A DNA stretch of 64,000 bases. Origin: an uncultured Lacinutrix sp. (lineage in GTDB: Bacteria > Bacteroidota > Bacteroidia > Flavobacteriales > Flavobacteriaceae). The DNA lies in the NCBI GenBank assembly GCA_937129145.1, contig CAKZMU010000030.1:1-64000 (forward strand), given 5' to 3'. Numbering within the stretch: position 1 is the stretch's first letter; the number at the start of each line of letters is the position of its first letter. The notes under the pieces were generated by a model, which saw only the letters and a program-made list of their open reading frames with translations, was not told where the DNA came from and searched no databases. Shown here piece by piece: positions 44,199 through 54,347 of the stretch. The position numbers and the translations under genes were made by a program.

Positions 44199-46433
44199 TT
44201 GAAACATATACTATATATATTGCTTTTATTGCCAGCTTTTATGTTTTCGCAAGAAGAACTTAAAGGTGTGGTTTTGGAAGCAAACGAAAATAACGAGGAA
44301 ATACCTTTGCCAGGAGCAAATGTGTATTGGCTCGATACAACTGTTGGTGCTTCAACAGATATGGATGGAAAATTCACAATTCCATATAAAAAAGATTATA
44401 AAAAACTGGTGATTAGTTATGTTGGTTTTACAACCGATACAATCACAGTTACAAGTAATACCATGGTGAAACATTGGTTGAAGCCTACAGCAAATCTAGA
44501 TGAAATTACTATTCAAGGAAGAAAAAAGGCTATGGCGACATCGTATTTTGCTTCTCAAAATGTAATTACCGTAAGTAGTGAAGAGTTGTTAAAAGCGGCG
44601 TGCTGTAATCTATCGGAAAGTTTTGAAACAAACCCTTCGATTGACGTAAATTTTGCCGATGCTGTATCAGGAACGCGACAAATAAAAATGTTGGGATTAA
44701 CAAGTCCTTATATTTTAATCACTACCGAAAATGTGCCATCCATACGAGGCGCTTCTCAAGCTTACGGATTAAGTTTTATACCTGGAACTTGGGTGGAAAG
44801 CATCCAAATCACCAAAGGTACAGGAAGCGTGGTCAATGGCTTTGAAAGTATTGCAGGACAAATAAACGCAGAGCTTAAAAAGCCTCTAACAGACGATAAA
44901 CTATTTGTAAATCTATTTGCCGCTGGTAGTGAACGTGTAGAGCTAAACACACATTTAAATACTGAGGTTAGCGATAAGTGGTCAACAGGATTATATCTTC
45001 ATGGAAACACGCACAATAAAAAGCACGATGTAAATGATGATAGCTTTTTGGATATGCCATTGTACCATCAAATTAACGTGATGAACCGCTGGCAATATAT
45101 TGATAATGAAAAAGGTTTTGTAAGCTTTTTAAATTTGAGATACTTAGACGATGAAAAACAATCTGGTCAAGTAAACTTTAATCCAGAAACAGATAAGTTA
45201 ACCACTAATGCTTGGGGAAGTGAAATTGATACTAGGCGTATTGATGTGTCTGGAAAATTCGGCTATGTAAATCCTGAAATTCCTTATCAAAGTTTAGGGG
45301 TACAATTAGCTTATAGTAATCATGAGCAGGCTTCTTATTTTGGTTTAAACGAATACAATATTAGGCACAATAGTTTATATGCAAATCTTGTATACAACTC
45401 CATAATAAGTGATTCTAGGCATAAAGTTAAAACAGGAGTTAGTTATGCTAACGATGTGTATGATGAAGAGGTAAATGTAAACGATTATGCTAGAAATGAA
45501 AGCTCGGTCGGTGCATTTTTTGAGTATGCTTACGATAATTTGGAAGCTTTAAACCTTACTGCTGGAATACGAATTGACCACAGTAATTTGTTGGGCACAT
45601 TTGTAACACCACGAATCCATTTACGATATACGCCTTGGGAAAAATCGGCGTTTAGAGCTTCTTTTGGTAGAGGGAAACGAAGTGCTAATATTTTTGCCGA
45701 AAACCAAAAAATGTTCGCAACCTCTAGAGCCATTAACATAATTGATACCGATGGTGAAATTTATGGTTTAGACCCTGAAATTGCTTGGAATTATGGTGTA
45801 TCTTATTTACAAGGCTTTAACCTGTTTGGGCAAAAAGCCGACATCATATTCGATTTTTACAGAACCGATTTTAAAAATCAAGTAGTGGTAGATTATGAAA
45901 ATCCACAAGAAGTTAGTTTTTACAATTTAGATGGTGATAGCTATGCCAATAGTTTTCAAACAGAGTTTAACTGTAACATTTCTGAAGGATTAGATATAAG
46001 ATTGGCATATAAATTTTACGATGTAAAAACGCAATACAATTCAGGTAAATTAGAAAAACCATTAACACCAAAGCACCGCTTTTTTGCAAATGCATCGTAT
46101 GAAACTAAAGTCAAAAATAATTCACGATGGAAGTTTGATGCAACGTTTAATAAATTAAGCAAACAGCGTTTTTCATCGACCCAAGGTAACCCAGTGCAAT
46201 ACCAATTACCTGAGTATTCAGATGATTTAGCAACACTTAATGCGCAAATCACTAGGGTGTTTTCTCATAAATTTGAAGTATATTTAGGAGGAGAAAATAT
46301 TACCAATGTAAAACAAAACAATCCTGTAGTAGCTGCTGATAGTCCATTTAGCAATAGTTTTGACACAACTTTTGTGTATGGTCCAATTTTTGGTAGTAAC
46401 TATTATGCAGGATTAAGATTAAAAATAAATTAA
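44199..46433 (+). CDS. TonB-dependent receptor of the heavy-metal locus
   Basis: 744 residues. Signal peptide (KHILYILLLLPAFMFSQ), a carboxypeptidase-D regulatory-like domain (about 20-105, with SYVGFTTDTI), a plug (about 120-225, containing AACCNLSESFE and GLTSPYILITTENVPS), and a 22-strand barrel ending YYAGLRLKIN. The plug's Cys pair and the neighbours (HYC_CC_PP protein, HMA protein, heavy-metal-binding lipoprotein) point to metal import, most likely copper. The start is TTG, chosen because it gives a complete signal peptide. No SusD-like partner is present. Confidence 0.87.
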   Translation: MKHILYILLLLPAFMFSQEELKGVVLEANENNEEIPLPGANVYWLDTTVGASTDMDGKFTIPYKKDYKKLVISYVGFTTDTITVTSNTMVKHWLKPTANLDEITIQGRKKAMATSYFASQNVITVSSEELLKAACCNLSESFETNPSIDVNFADAVSGTRQIKMLGLTSPYILITTENVPSIRGASQAYGLSFIPGTWVESIQITKGTGSVVNGFESIAGQINAELKKPLTDDKLFVNLFAAGSERVELNTHLNTEVSDKWSTGLYLHGNTHNKKHDVNDDSFLDMPLYHQINVMNRWQYIDNEKGFVSFLNLRYLDDEKQSGQVNFNPETDKLTTNAWGSEIDTRRIDVSGKFGYVNPEIPYQSLGVQLAYSNHEQASYFGLNEYNIRHNSLYANLVYNSIISDSRHKVKTGVSYANDVYDEEVNVNDYARNESSVGAFFEYAYDNLEALNLTAGIRIDHSNLLGTFVTPRIHLRYTPWEKSAFRASFGRGKRSANIFAENQKMFATSRAINIIDTDGEIYGLDPEIAWNYGVSYLQGFNLFGQKADIIFDFYRTDFKNQVVVDYENPQEVSFYNLDGDSYANSFQTEFNCNISEGLDIRLAYKFYDVKTQYNSGKLEKPLTPKHRFFANASYETKVKNNSRWKFDATFNKLSKQRFSSTQGNPVQYQLPEYSDDLATLNAQITRVFSHKFEVYLGGENITNVKQNNPVVAADSPFSNSFDTTFVYGPIFGSNYYAGLRLKIN

Positions 46434-46444
46434 ATAATAAAGCA

Positions 46445-46834
46445 ATGAAAAAAGTATTAGTATTAGCAATAATGTTACTAGGTGTAACATCATTCGCACA
46501 AAACAAAAACGCAAAGGCATCACTAGAAGTAGATGGTGTTTGCAATATGTGTAAAGAACGCATTGAAAAAGCAAGTATAAAAACTAAGGGTGTAAAATCG
46601 GCAGTTTGGAACGTAGAAACACATGAGCTCAAATTAATTTTTGACGAGCGTAAAACAAGTTTGGAGAAAATTCAAAAAAACATTGTAGCTGTTGGTCACG
46701 ACACCAAAGAACTTAAAGCGACCGATGAAGCTTATAACAGCGTACATCCATGTTGTAAATACAGAGATGAAGATGTGAAAAAAGACCACGAAAATGAAAC
46801 TAAAACTAAAACTAAAACTAAAACCAAAAACTAA
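46445..46834 (+). CDS. Periplasmic heavy-metal-associated (HMA) domain protein
   Basis: 129 residues. Signal peptide (KKVLVLAIMLLGVTSFAQ), then an HMA fold with the CxxC metal site in VDGVCNMCKER (about 28-38) and the usual VETHELKLIFD strand. A second Cys pair occurs at VHPCCKY (about 99-105). The end is a Lys-Thr repeat coded by tandem TAAAAC units. Copper chaperone is the likely role. 11 bp after the TonB receptor and 4 bp before the next lipoprotein gene, so one operon. Confidence 0.86.
   Translation: MKKVLVLAIMLLGVTSFAQNKNAKASLEVDGVCNMCKERIEKASIKTKGVKSAVWNVETHELKLIFDERKTSLEKIQKNIVAVGHDTKELKATDEAYNSVHPCCKYRDEDVKKDHENETKTKTKTKTKN
46797..46824 (+). repeat. Tandem 6-bp repeat (TAAAAC) in the HMA gene
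   Basis: Four complete TAAAAC units (46801-46824) plus part of a fifth (46797-46800), encoding alternating Thr-Lys. Six-base units keep the reading frame, so copy-number change would only alter tail length. Confidence 0.8.
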
Positions 46835-46838
46835 TAGC

Positions 46839-47093
46839 ATGAAAAAAGTAATAATAGTTTTAGCCTTAATGCTATGCACTAGTGTGGTTTTAATCTCTTG
46901 CAAAGGAGAGAAAAAAGAGAATAACGAGACAACTGAAATGCAAGAAGACCATGCTGCAGACAAGGCAGATATTGCTATGAATATGGTTTACTAATGTCCT
47001 ATGGATTGCGAAGAAGGTAAAACATACGAAGAAGAAGGTAGCTGTCCAGTTTGTAAAATGGACTTAAAAAAGGTTGAAAAAGAAGAGGATTAA
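46839..47093 (+). pseudogene. Heavy-metal-binding lipoprotein interrupted by an in-frame stop
   Basis: From ATG 46839 the frame codes for a lipoprotein signal (VIIVLALMLCTSVVLISC), an acidic linker and MNMVY. It then meets TAA at 46992-46994. The same frame continues without further interruption for 32 codons: CPMDCEEGKTYEEEGSCPVCKMDLKK, the Cys-Pro-Met and Cys-Pro-x-Cys pattern of the heavy-metal-binding domain, ending at TAA 47091-47093. Family members usually have Gln (CAA) between Tyr and CPM, so a single C-to-T change explains the break. An in-frame ATG at 47001 could re-initiate, without a signal peptide. A sequencing error is possible. Confidence 0.75.
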
Positions 47094-47117
47094 AACTCTT
47101 TTTAAACACAAAACATT

Positions 47118-47153
47118 AAAAAGCATTTAGTGAATACTAAATGCTTTTTTTTT
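47118..47153 (+). terminator. Terminator of the heavy-metal operon
   Basis: AAAAAGCATTTAGT (47118-47131), GAAT loop, ACTAAATGCTTTTT and a run of nine T in total. A strong 14-bp stem. Confidence 0.9.
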
Positions 47154-47218
47154 GCGATTACCAATTTCAAAGTAAGGAATAGTATTATAATGCGACTTTT
47201 TACAAAGAAACCACCAAA

Positions 47219-48178
47219 ATGAAGTTACGGCTAATCCTTATTTGTCTATTCTTTTCGTATTACAGCTATGCGCAAACATGTTGTTCTGGTGGAATTCCGT
47301 TATCCAATAATATAGGGTTGCCAACACTTAGTAAAGGGAGTTTGCAGGTTGGAATTAATTATGATTATAACCATCTAAACACCTTAAAATTTGGAAAAGA
47401 AAAGCTTGATGACGATTCTAGGTTAAGAATTACACATTCAGCATTGCTGAATGTAAATTATTCTATTTTAAATAATTTGTCAGTCGAAGGCTTATTTACC
47501 TACGTGAATCAACGGAGAAAAATTACGCAATTTGGTAATGAAAATCTAGACCAAACCTCTGGAATAGGTGATGCTGTATTGCTAACCATGTACAGATTTC
47601 AATTTAACAAAATCCAAAATTTAGAATTTAATATAGGTGTTGGAACAAAAATCCCTCTTGGTTCTACCACCGAGAAAAGTGACGAAGGCATTGTTTTAAA
47701 TGCCGATTTACAACCAGGAAGCAATACTTGGGATATCATTTATTTAATGTCCATGGGCAAAAGTTTTAATTTTAGACCATCTTTTCAAGTTGGAGGCAGG
47801 TTGCTTTATCGTACTACTGGAGTTAACAATTCATATTACGGAAACACTAGTTATAAATTTGGAAACGAATTTTTATCGTATCTAAGTTTTTCAGATGTAT
47901 TTGTTGCTTTTAAAACATTAATCTCACCTAGTGTATCATTAAAATATAGAAAAGCTGTTAAAGATGAGTTAGATGAATTTAAGCTAGATAATACTGGAGG
48001 AAATTTTGTATCGATAATTCCAAATTTTGCTATAGATATTACGCCTAGTATAACTTTTTTAGCAAAAGCTGAATTGCCAATTATGAGCAATGTAGATGGT
48101 ACACAATTAGCGCCAACATATAGAATAACATCAGGTTTAATTTTTAGGTTCGAGCCAAAGCAAACCTTATTTAATTAA
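47219..48178 (+). CDS. Probable outer membrane beta-barrel protein
   Basis: 319 residues. Signal peptide (KLRLILICLFFSYYSYAQ), a TCCSGG motif right after the cut, then repeated amphipathic strands (LQVGINYDYNHLN, LEFNIGVGTKIPLGS, FRPSFQVGGRLLYR) and a C-terminal strand ending in aromatic residues (YRITSGLIFRFEP). A transporter-like barrel. The CC after the signal may be a metal or redox site and echoes the metal genes upstream. It is separated from them by a terminator and followed 4 bp later by the DUF3179 gene. Confidence 0.7.
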   Translation: MKLRLILICLFFSYYSYAQTCCSGGIPLSNNIGLPTLSKGSLQVGINYDYNHLNTLKFGKEKLDDDSRLRITHSALLNVNYSILNNLSVEGLFTYVNQRRKITQFGNENLDQTSGIGDAVLLTMYRFQFNKIQNLEFNIGVGTKIPLGSTTEKSDEGIVLNADLQPGSNTWDIIYLMSMGKSFNFRPSFQVGGRLLYRTTGVNNSYYGNTSYKFGNEFLSYLSFSDVFVAFKTLISPSVSLKYRKAVKDELDEFKLDNTGGNFVSIIPNFAIDITPSITFLAKAELPIMSNVDGTQLAPTYRITSGLIFRFEPKQTLFN

Positions 48179-48182
48179 CAAA

Positions 48183-49253
48183 ATGATTATGAAGAAAGCT
48201 TCCTTATTAATATTAGTTTTTACAATATTTTTTTCATGCGATAAAGGCAACGATTTGTCTAATGTAGGCGATGGTATTAGTATAGAAGAGCAACAACAAT
48301 GGTTAATTCCTCGACGTGAAATTAAAGATGGAGGTGCAGGTAAGGATGGAATCCCATCAATAGATAATCCAAAATTCACAAGTAACCCTGTAGATCTTGA
48401 AGATGATGATTTGGTAGTTGGAATTTACTTTGAAGGGCAAGCAAAAGCATATCCGCATTATATTCTCGATTGGCATGAAATTGTTAATGACGTTGTTGGT
48501 AACGACCCAATTGCACTGTCTTACTGTCCTTTAACAGGAACGGCGTTTGCTTGGGGAAGAGCCTCAAATAATCCTCAGGATACTTTTGGTGTTTCTGGAC
48601 TTTTGTACAACTCTAATTTACTATTGTACGATAGAAAAACAGAAAGTTTATGGTCACAATTAAAAGTGCAATGCGTAAATGGAGATTTAGTTAGCGATTT
48701 TCCATCGACTTATGGTGTTGTGGAAACAGATTGGAAAACCTGGAAAACAATGTATCCTGAAACAATGGTTTTAACTGAAGACACTGGGTTTTCAAGAGAT
48801 TACGAAACATATCCTTATGGTGATTATAGAACCAATCACGATTACCTGCTTTTTCTTCCAGCACCTTACGACAGAAGATTACCGAGTAAAAAAAGAGTGT
48901 ATGCTATTATAGATGAAACCATTTCAAAAGCATATAAATTTGAAGATTTTACTGGAGGTAAAGCTATAGTTGATACTTTTAATGGTAAGAAATATTTAAT
49001 AGTTGGCAATGAAAATATTATTAGTTCATTTGTTTTAAGTCAGGAAAACCAAGAACTAACTTTTGATTATGAGTTAAGCGAGTCTGGAGGATTTTTTAAA
49101 GATAATTTAGGCACTATAAGAAGTGCTTTTGGTGATGTTATATCAGGAAATCAAGAAAATCTAGGAGACTTTTTTACACCAGCAACCTCAGTAGTTAGTT
49201 TTTGGTTTGCAATTGGCGCTTTTTATCCTGATGCTGAGATTTATACACCATAA
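48183..49253 (+). CDS. DUF3179 domain lipoprotein
   Basis: 356 residues with a lipoprotein signal (KKASLLILVFTIFFSC). ATG 48183 or ATG 48189 can serve as start, and the second gives the more usual Met-Lys-Lys. The DUF3179 domain covers about 45-350, with YFEGQAKAYPHYILDWHEIVND, YCPLTGTAFAWGR, SGLLYNSNLLLYDRKTESLW, RDYETYPYGDY and SFWFAIGAFYPD. Cys and His in these segments could bind metal. Function unknown. It follows the barrel protein by 4 bp. Confidence 0.82.
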   Translation: MIMKKASLLILVFTIFFSCDKGNDLSNVGDGISIEEQQQWLIPRREIKDGGAGKDGIPSIDNPKFTSNPVDLEDDDLVVGIYFEGQAKAYPHYILDWHEIVNDVVGNDPIALSYCPLTGTAFAWGRASNNPQDTFGVSGLLYNSNLLLYDRKTESLWSQLKVQCVNGDLVSDFPSTYGVVETDWKTWKTMYPETMVLTEDTGFSRDYETYPYGDYRTNHDYLLFLPAPYDRRLPSKKRVYAIIDETISKAYKFEDFTGGKAIVDTFNGKKYLIVGNENIISSFVLSQENQELTFDYELSESGGFFKDNLGTIRSAFGDVISGNQENLGDFFTPATSVVSFWFAIGAFYPDAEIYTP

Positions 49254-49318
49254 AAGCATAATTTTTTGAATTAAAACTTTTATTGAATTTTGATATAAGG
49301 AGATGTTTATTTTAAAAC

Positions 49319-51676
49319 TTAGTCTTTTTTCATAAAGGAAATGTCTTTTTCGACAGAAATTAATTTACCATCAGATGTTATCCCTTCAATAAATATGCGA
49401 ACAGCATCTAGTTTAGGCTTAGAAAACGTAATAGGCTTGTTGCCTTGCTCAGTATTTAATGTATGATTGGCTATCCAATGTATAGCGCCATAATTTTCGA
49501 ATTGCTCATTTTGCTCTGAAGCATATTTAGGTTGGTAATATTCTTTATTAATAGCATAACCAAAATCAACAACACCTTCATGAAATTTATTTGCATTCCA
49601 AGGTTTCGTGTCTTTATTTGAGTAAAGGCGAATTTCACCATTACCAAATTTTGAAATAGATATTTTTTCAAAATCAATAACTCTCAATAATTTAATCATG
49701 TCTAAATTATTAGGCCTTTCGGCATATTCAGAAGCAATCTGTATATCATCAACATAAACATTGGCGTATGTAGCTGATCCCATCAATCTTGAGGCTCTTC
49801 TGTTAAACACATTTATATTATTAAGCCCATTTTCTATTACCATAAAACCATTTGCTCTAATATAATCTAGAATGTTTTGTGTGTTGGCAATCACATTTTT
49901 AGTGTCAACTATTTTAGAGAAACTTCTATTAATCTTTGGCGACAACCGTTCTTTTTTTGTAGATTTTAAAGTGACAGTGTCTAATAGGGTTGTATTTTTA
50001 AATATAAACCCTTTCATATTAGCTTGGGACATTGTGTCTATTTTAAACACACTATTTGTTGAAACAAATTCATTAATTACCTTAGGATTAAAGGTAATAT
50101 TGTCGACAGGAGTAGAGTTTATAACTACTTTAGGTTTTTTTAGTCTTTGTCTTGCTAATGTAAGTTTGTATGAGGAGTTGTTTTTTAAATCTAATCCATT
50201 GAATTTAAATTTGTTGTTTATAATCTTTGACAAAGCGATTATATTACTCTCTTTAGAATGTAAAAAGATGTTAGTTGAATCTTTAATTTTTTGATTTACT
50301 AACACACCACTAAGTGGAATTCCATGTTCAAACTCGTAGGTTTTTATAGATTTAAAATTGTATATGTCATTCCAATCATATTTACTCCATCCTTGTGTTA
50401 GCAACAGCATATCCAATTCCATGAGTTTTTTCCAGCTTACATTATTGAAGTAATAAGAAGGGTTCTCAATGTCACCTTTTATATAGGGTTTTAAAAAAAA
50501 AGATGAATAAATAGTGTTGCTGGGTTTATAGGCAATGCTTTTTTTAGGTAAAATTGAAGCACTAAGGGTAGTAATATTTTTTGAATCAGCTTCAAGATTA
50601 ACATAGACAGAATCTTGATTTATAACTACATCTTTCAACGTTACATTGGCAAATAAATCTTTATGGTAATTAAATATAACACGTTCTAATACAGGAAGTC
50701 CGTTTTCATTGAGTATAGTAACAATATTTACACCTTTGGGTAATTTTTCTCTTTTTAAAGAGAGTACAACAAAATTGTTTTCTAAGTTAAATGTATGGTC
50801 AAAACTGTAGAATGATGACGTATTATGAATAAAGATACGATAAGTTTTTTCTGCAAGATTTTTTAATGAGGCTTCATTGGTATTCAAGTTAATGGATATG
50901 AAAAACTTATTTTGATTATCAACACTCAAAGCAACTCCATTTTTTAAAGCAGGTGGAAGTTTTTTAGATAGTATTGTACCATCATTTAGTGTTAATTCGG
51001 CAATATAACTTTCTTCAACCTCATATAGTAAATCTGCTTTGCCTAATCCAAATTTGTTTGTTGAAAACTCTCTAACCACCTTTCCGAGTTTGTTTTTAAT
51101 AACTCCAGTTACTTGTATTCCATAATTATCACTGTTTTTTATTAAAAACCCTAACGTGTTTTTAGTGTCTTCCAAAAGGTGGCCACCCTCCGGAAAAACT
51201 TGAAAATCGTATGAAGTTTTGCCATCTATTGCGATATTGTCCTCTTTATTATCTACAACCTTTATTTGCTGGACGAAAGATTGGTCTTCTTTAAAGTTTC
51301 GCATCCAATTAGTGTGTGCTTTTACAAAGTAATTTTGATGTGTAAAAGAACTGTCAATAAGAATATTTCCAGCGCCAAAGCCTTTAGTAATTTTAATAAG
51401 TTCTTGTTTTACAATAGTTCCATTTCCATCAAAAATAGTAACATAGAGGTTTGATGTATTGGGATGCGGTTTTTTTGAATTTGGCTCTAGAATATACGCT
51501 TGAAACCAAACCTCTTCTCCTTTAATAAAATGAGTTTTGTTTAAATGTAAATATGGTATTTCCCTTGCTTTCTCAAAATATTTGGTATATGATGAGTCAA
51601 TTGATGTATTAATTTGAGAAAAGCCAGGAATTGTTAATAGTATAAATAGTAGTAGTATAGGCTTAAAATGTCTCAT
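49319..51676 (-). CDS. Large exported protein with MG2-like and plug-like domains
   Basis: 785 residues. Signal peptide (RHFKPILLLFILLTIPGFSQ). The N-terminal half (YLHLNKTHFIKGEEVWFQAYIL, about 42-63) has the macroglobulin MG2-type pattern, followed by further beta-sandwich regions (FPEGGHLLEDTKNTLGFLIKN, about 167-187). A plug-like segment follows at about 600-680 (YIRANGFMVIENGLNN, ATYANVYVDDIQI). Bacteroidetes proteins with this layout are often annotated as TonB plug-domain proteins, but no barrel is present here. Function unknown, periplasmic or outer membrane. Single gene. Confidence 0.72.
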   Translation of the reverse strand: MRHFKPILLLFILLTIPGFSQINTSIDSSYTKYFEKAREIPYLHLNKTHFIKGEEVWFQAYILEPNSKKPHPNTSNLYVTIFDGNGTIVKQELIKITKGFGAGNILIDSSFTHQNYFVKAHTNWMRNFKEDQSFVQQIKVVDNKEDNIAIDGKTSYDFQVFPEGGHLLEDTKNTLGFLIKNSDNYGIQVTGVIKNKLGKVVREFSTNKFGLGKADLLYEVEESYIAELTLNDGTILSKKLPPALKNGVALSVDNQNKFFISINLNTNEASLKNLAEKTYRIFIHNTSSFYSFDHTFNLENNFVVLSLKREKLPKGVNIVTILNENGLPVLERVIFNYHKDLFANVTLKDVVINQDSVYVNLEADSKNITTLSASILPKKSIAYKPSNTIYSSFFLKPYIKGDIENPSYYFNNVSWKKLMELDMLLLTQGWSKYDWNDIYNFKSIKTYEFEHGIPLSGVLVNQKIKDSTNIFLHSKESNIIALSKIINNKFKFNGLDLKNNSSYKLTLARQRLKKPKVVINSTPVDNITFNPKVINEFVSTNSVFKIDTMSQANMKGFIFKNTTLLDTVTLKSTKKERLSPKINRSFSKIVDTKNVIANTQNILDYIRANGFMVIENGLNNINVFNRRASRLMGSATYANVYVDDIQIASEYAERPNNLDMIKLLRVIDFEKISISKFGNGEIRLYSNKDTKPWNANKFHEGVVDFGYAINKEYYQPKYASEQNEQFENYGAIHWIANHTLNTEQGNKPITFSKPKLDAVRIFIEGITSDGKLISVEKDISFMKKD

Positions 51677-51723
51677 CTAGCTGCTTTTGGTTAGTTGTTA
51701 AATATCGTCAAAAATTATTCCAT

Positions 51724-51757
51724 AAAAAAACGCTCCAATATAAATTTGAAGCGTTTT
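51724..51757 (-). terminator. Terminator of groESL
   Basis: On the minus strand AAAACGCTTC and GGAGCGTTTTTTT form an imperfect stem around an 11-nt loop, with a T-run. It lies downstream of the groEL stop. Confidence 0.8.
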
Positions 51758-51783
51758 AATATTTACTTGTGAGCCTTTCGAAA

Positions 51784-53521
<1,738 letters not shown>

Positions 53522-53566
53522 TAGTCTTTTTTTGGATTTTGTTTTTTAGGTTTTTGATTTTTTTAT

Positions 53567-53842
53567 TTAAACAATCGCTAAAATATCACTCTCACGCATG
53601 ATTAAATAATCTTTGCCGTCTAGTTTTAGCTCTGTACCAGCATATTTACCATAAAGTACTTTGTCATGTTCCTTCACTGTCATTGGCTCGTCTTTGGTGC
53701 CTTTTCCAACAGCTACAACGGTTCCTTTTTGTGGTTTTTCTTTTGCATTGTCCGGAATAATAATTCCTGAAGCTGTAGTGGTTTCAGCCTCCATTGGTTC
53801 TATAAGAACTCTATCTGCTAATGGTTTAATGTTTAAAGCCAT
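53567..53842 (-). CDS. groES: Co-chaperonin GroES (10 kDa)
   Basis: Lid of the GroEL chamber. The 91-residue length is normal. Motifs: the [16 protein letters not shown] start, the mobile loop [20 protein letters not shown] (about 21-40), GTVVAVGKG and the C-terminal [15 protein letters not shown]. First gene of the groESL operon. Confidence 0.97.
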   Translation of the reverse strand: MALNIKPLADRVLIEPMEAETTTASGIIIPDNAKEKPQKGTVVAVGKGTKDEPMTVKEHDKVLYGKYAGTELKLDGKDYLIMRESDILAIV

Positions 53843-53875
53843 TCTTTATATTGTTTTAGATTAGTAATTAAAATT

Positions 53876-53932
53876 AACGCTTAAGCGTTGTTCTAAAATT
53901 GTGCCAATGAAATGTGACTGACAAACTTTCAG
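53876..53932 (-). promoter_or_regulatory. Candidate groESL control region
   Basis: Three elements upstream of groES. On the minus strand: an imperfect inverted repeat CTGAAAGTTTGTCAG (53932-53918), then TTGGCACAATTTTAGA (53907-53892), whose TTGGCAC half looks like a sigma-54 -24 element but whose -12 half lacks TTGC, then a perfect 14-bp palindrome AACGCTTAAGCGTT (53876-53889) in the presumed leader. No CIRCE element is present. Which sigma factor or regulator acts here is not known. Confidence 0.45.
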
Positions 53933-53934
53933 AA

Positions 53935-53968
53935 ACAAAAAATGCCAACTAATTTAGTTGGCATTTTT
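53935..53968 (-). terminator. Terminator of the secG transcript
   Basis: AATGCCAACT (53941-53950) and AGTTGGCATT (53956-53965) form a 10-bp stem with a 5-nt loop. On the minus strand it is followed by a T-run. It lies 20 bp after the secG stop. Confidence 0.85.
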
Positions 53969-53988
53969 AAATTCTTTTTGGCATATTT

Positions 53989-54345
53989 TTATTGAGCCGA
54001 ATCGTTACTTGCTTCATTGGCAGGTGTTGCTGCTGGTGTTGTTGCAGCTGGTAGCGGTTGAGATGTCGTTGCATCTTGGTCTAATGCTTTAGATTCATTA
54101 GTTGTGCCACTACCTCCAATTGCTACATTGGAAAGTAAAATTAATGCAATTAATAAGGTTGCTAAGGCCCAAGTACTTTTATCTAAAAAGTCTGAGGTTT
54201 TTTTAACACCACCTAATTGTTGTGTGCCACCTCCACCAAATGAAGATGATAATCCACCACCTTTTGGGTTTTGTACCATTACTACTACTACCAATAGGAA
54301 TGCTACGATAACGATAAGGATTAAAAATATTGAAAACGTGCTCAT
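53989..54345 (-). CDS. secG: Preprotein translocase subunit SecG
   Basis: 118 residues: two membrane helices (about 4-24 and 54-74) with the conserved loop VQNPKGGGLSSSFGGGGTQQLGG (in pieces, about 24-46) and KKTSDFLDKSTW, as in SecG. The C-terminal 35 residues are low-complexity Ala/Thr/Pro. It increases the efficiency of the SecYEG channel. It follows the TPR gene by 2 bp, so it shares a transcript with lptE and probably with the genes above. Confidence 0.93.
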   Translation of the reverse strand: MSTFSIFLILIVIVAFLLVVVVMVQNPKGGGLSSSFGGGGTQQLGGVKKTSDFLDKSTWALATLLIALILLSNVAIGGSGTTNESKALDQDATTSQPLPAATTPAATPANEASNDSAQ

Positions 54346-54347
54346 TA

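Noticed and set aside
46794..46838. Upstream start of the metal lipoprotein at 46794
   Set aside because: It would translate the TAAAAC repeat of the previous gene in another frame and put a Lys/Leu repeat before the lipoprotein signal.
46992..46994. Recoding of the in-frame stop as selenocysteine or by programmed read-through
   Set aside because: The codon is TAA, not TGA, and no recoding structure was seen; a nonsense change or sequencing error is simpler.
53843..53990. CIRCE/HrcA site upstream of groES
   Set aside because: No TTAGCACTC-N9-GAGTGCTAA or close variant is present; only other inverted repeats were found.
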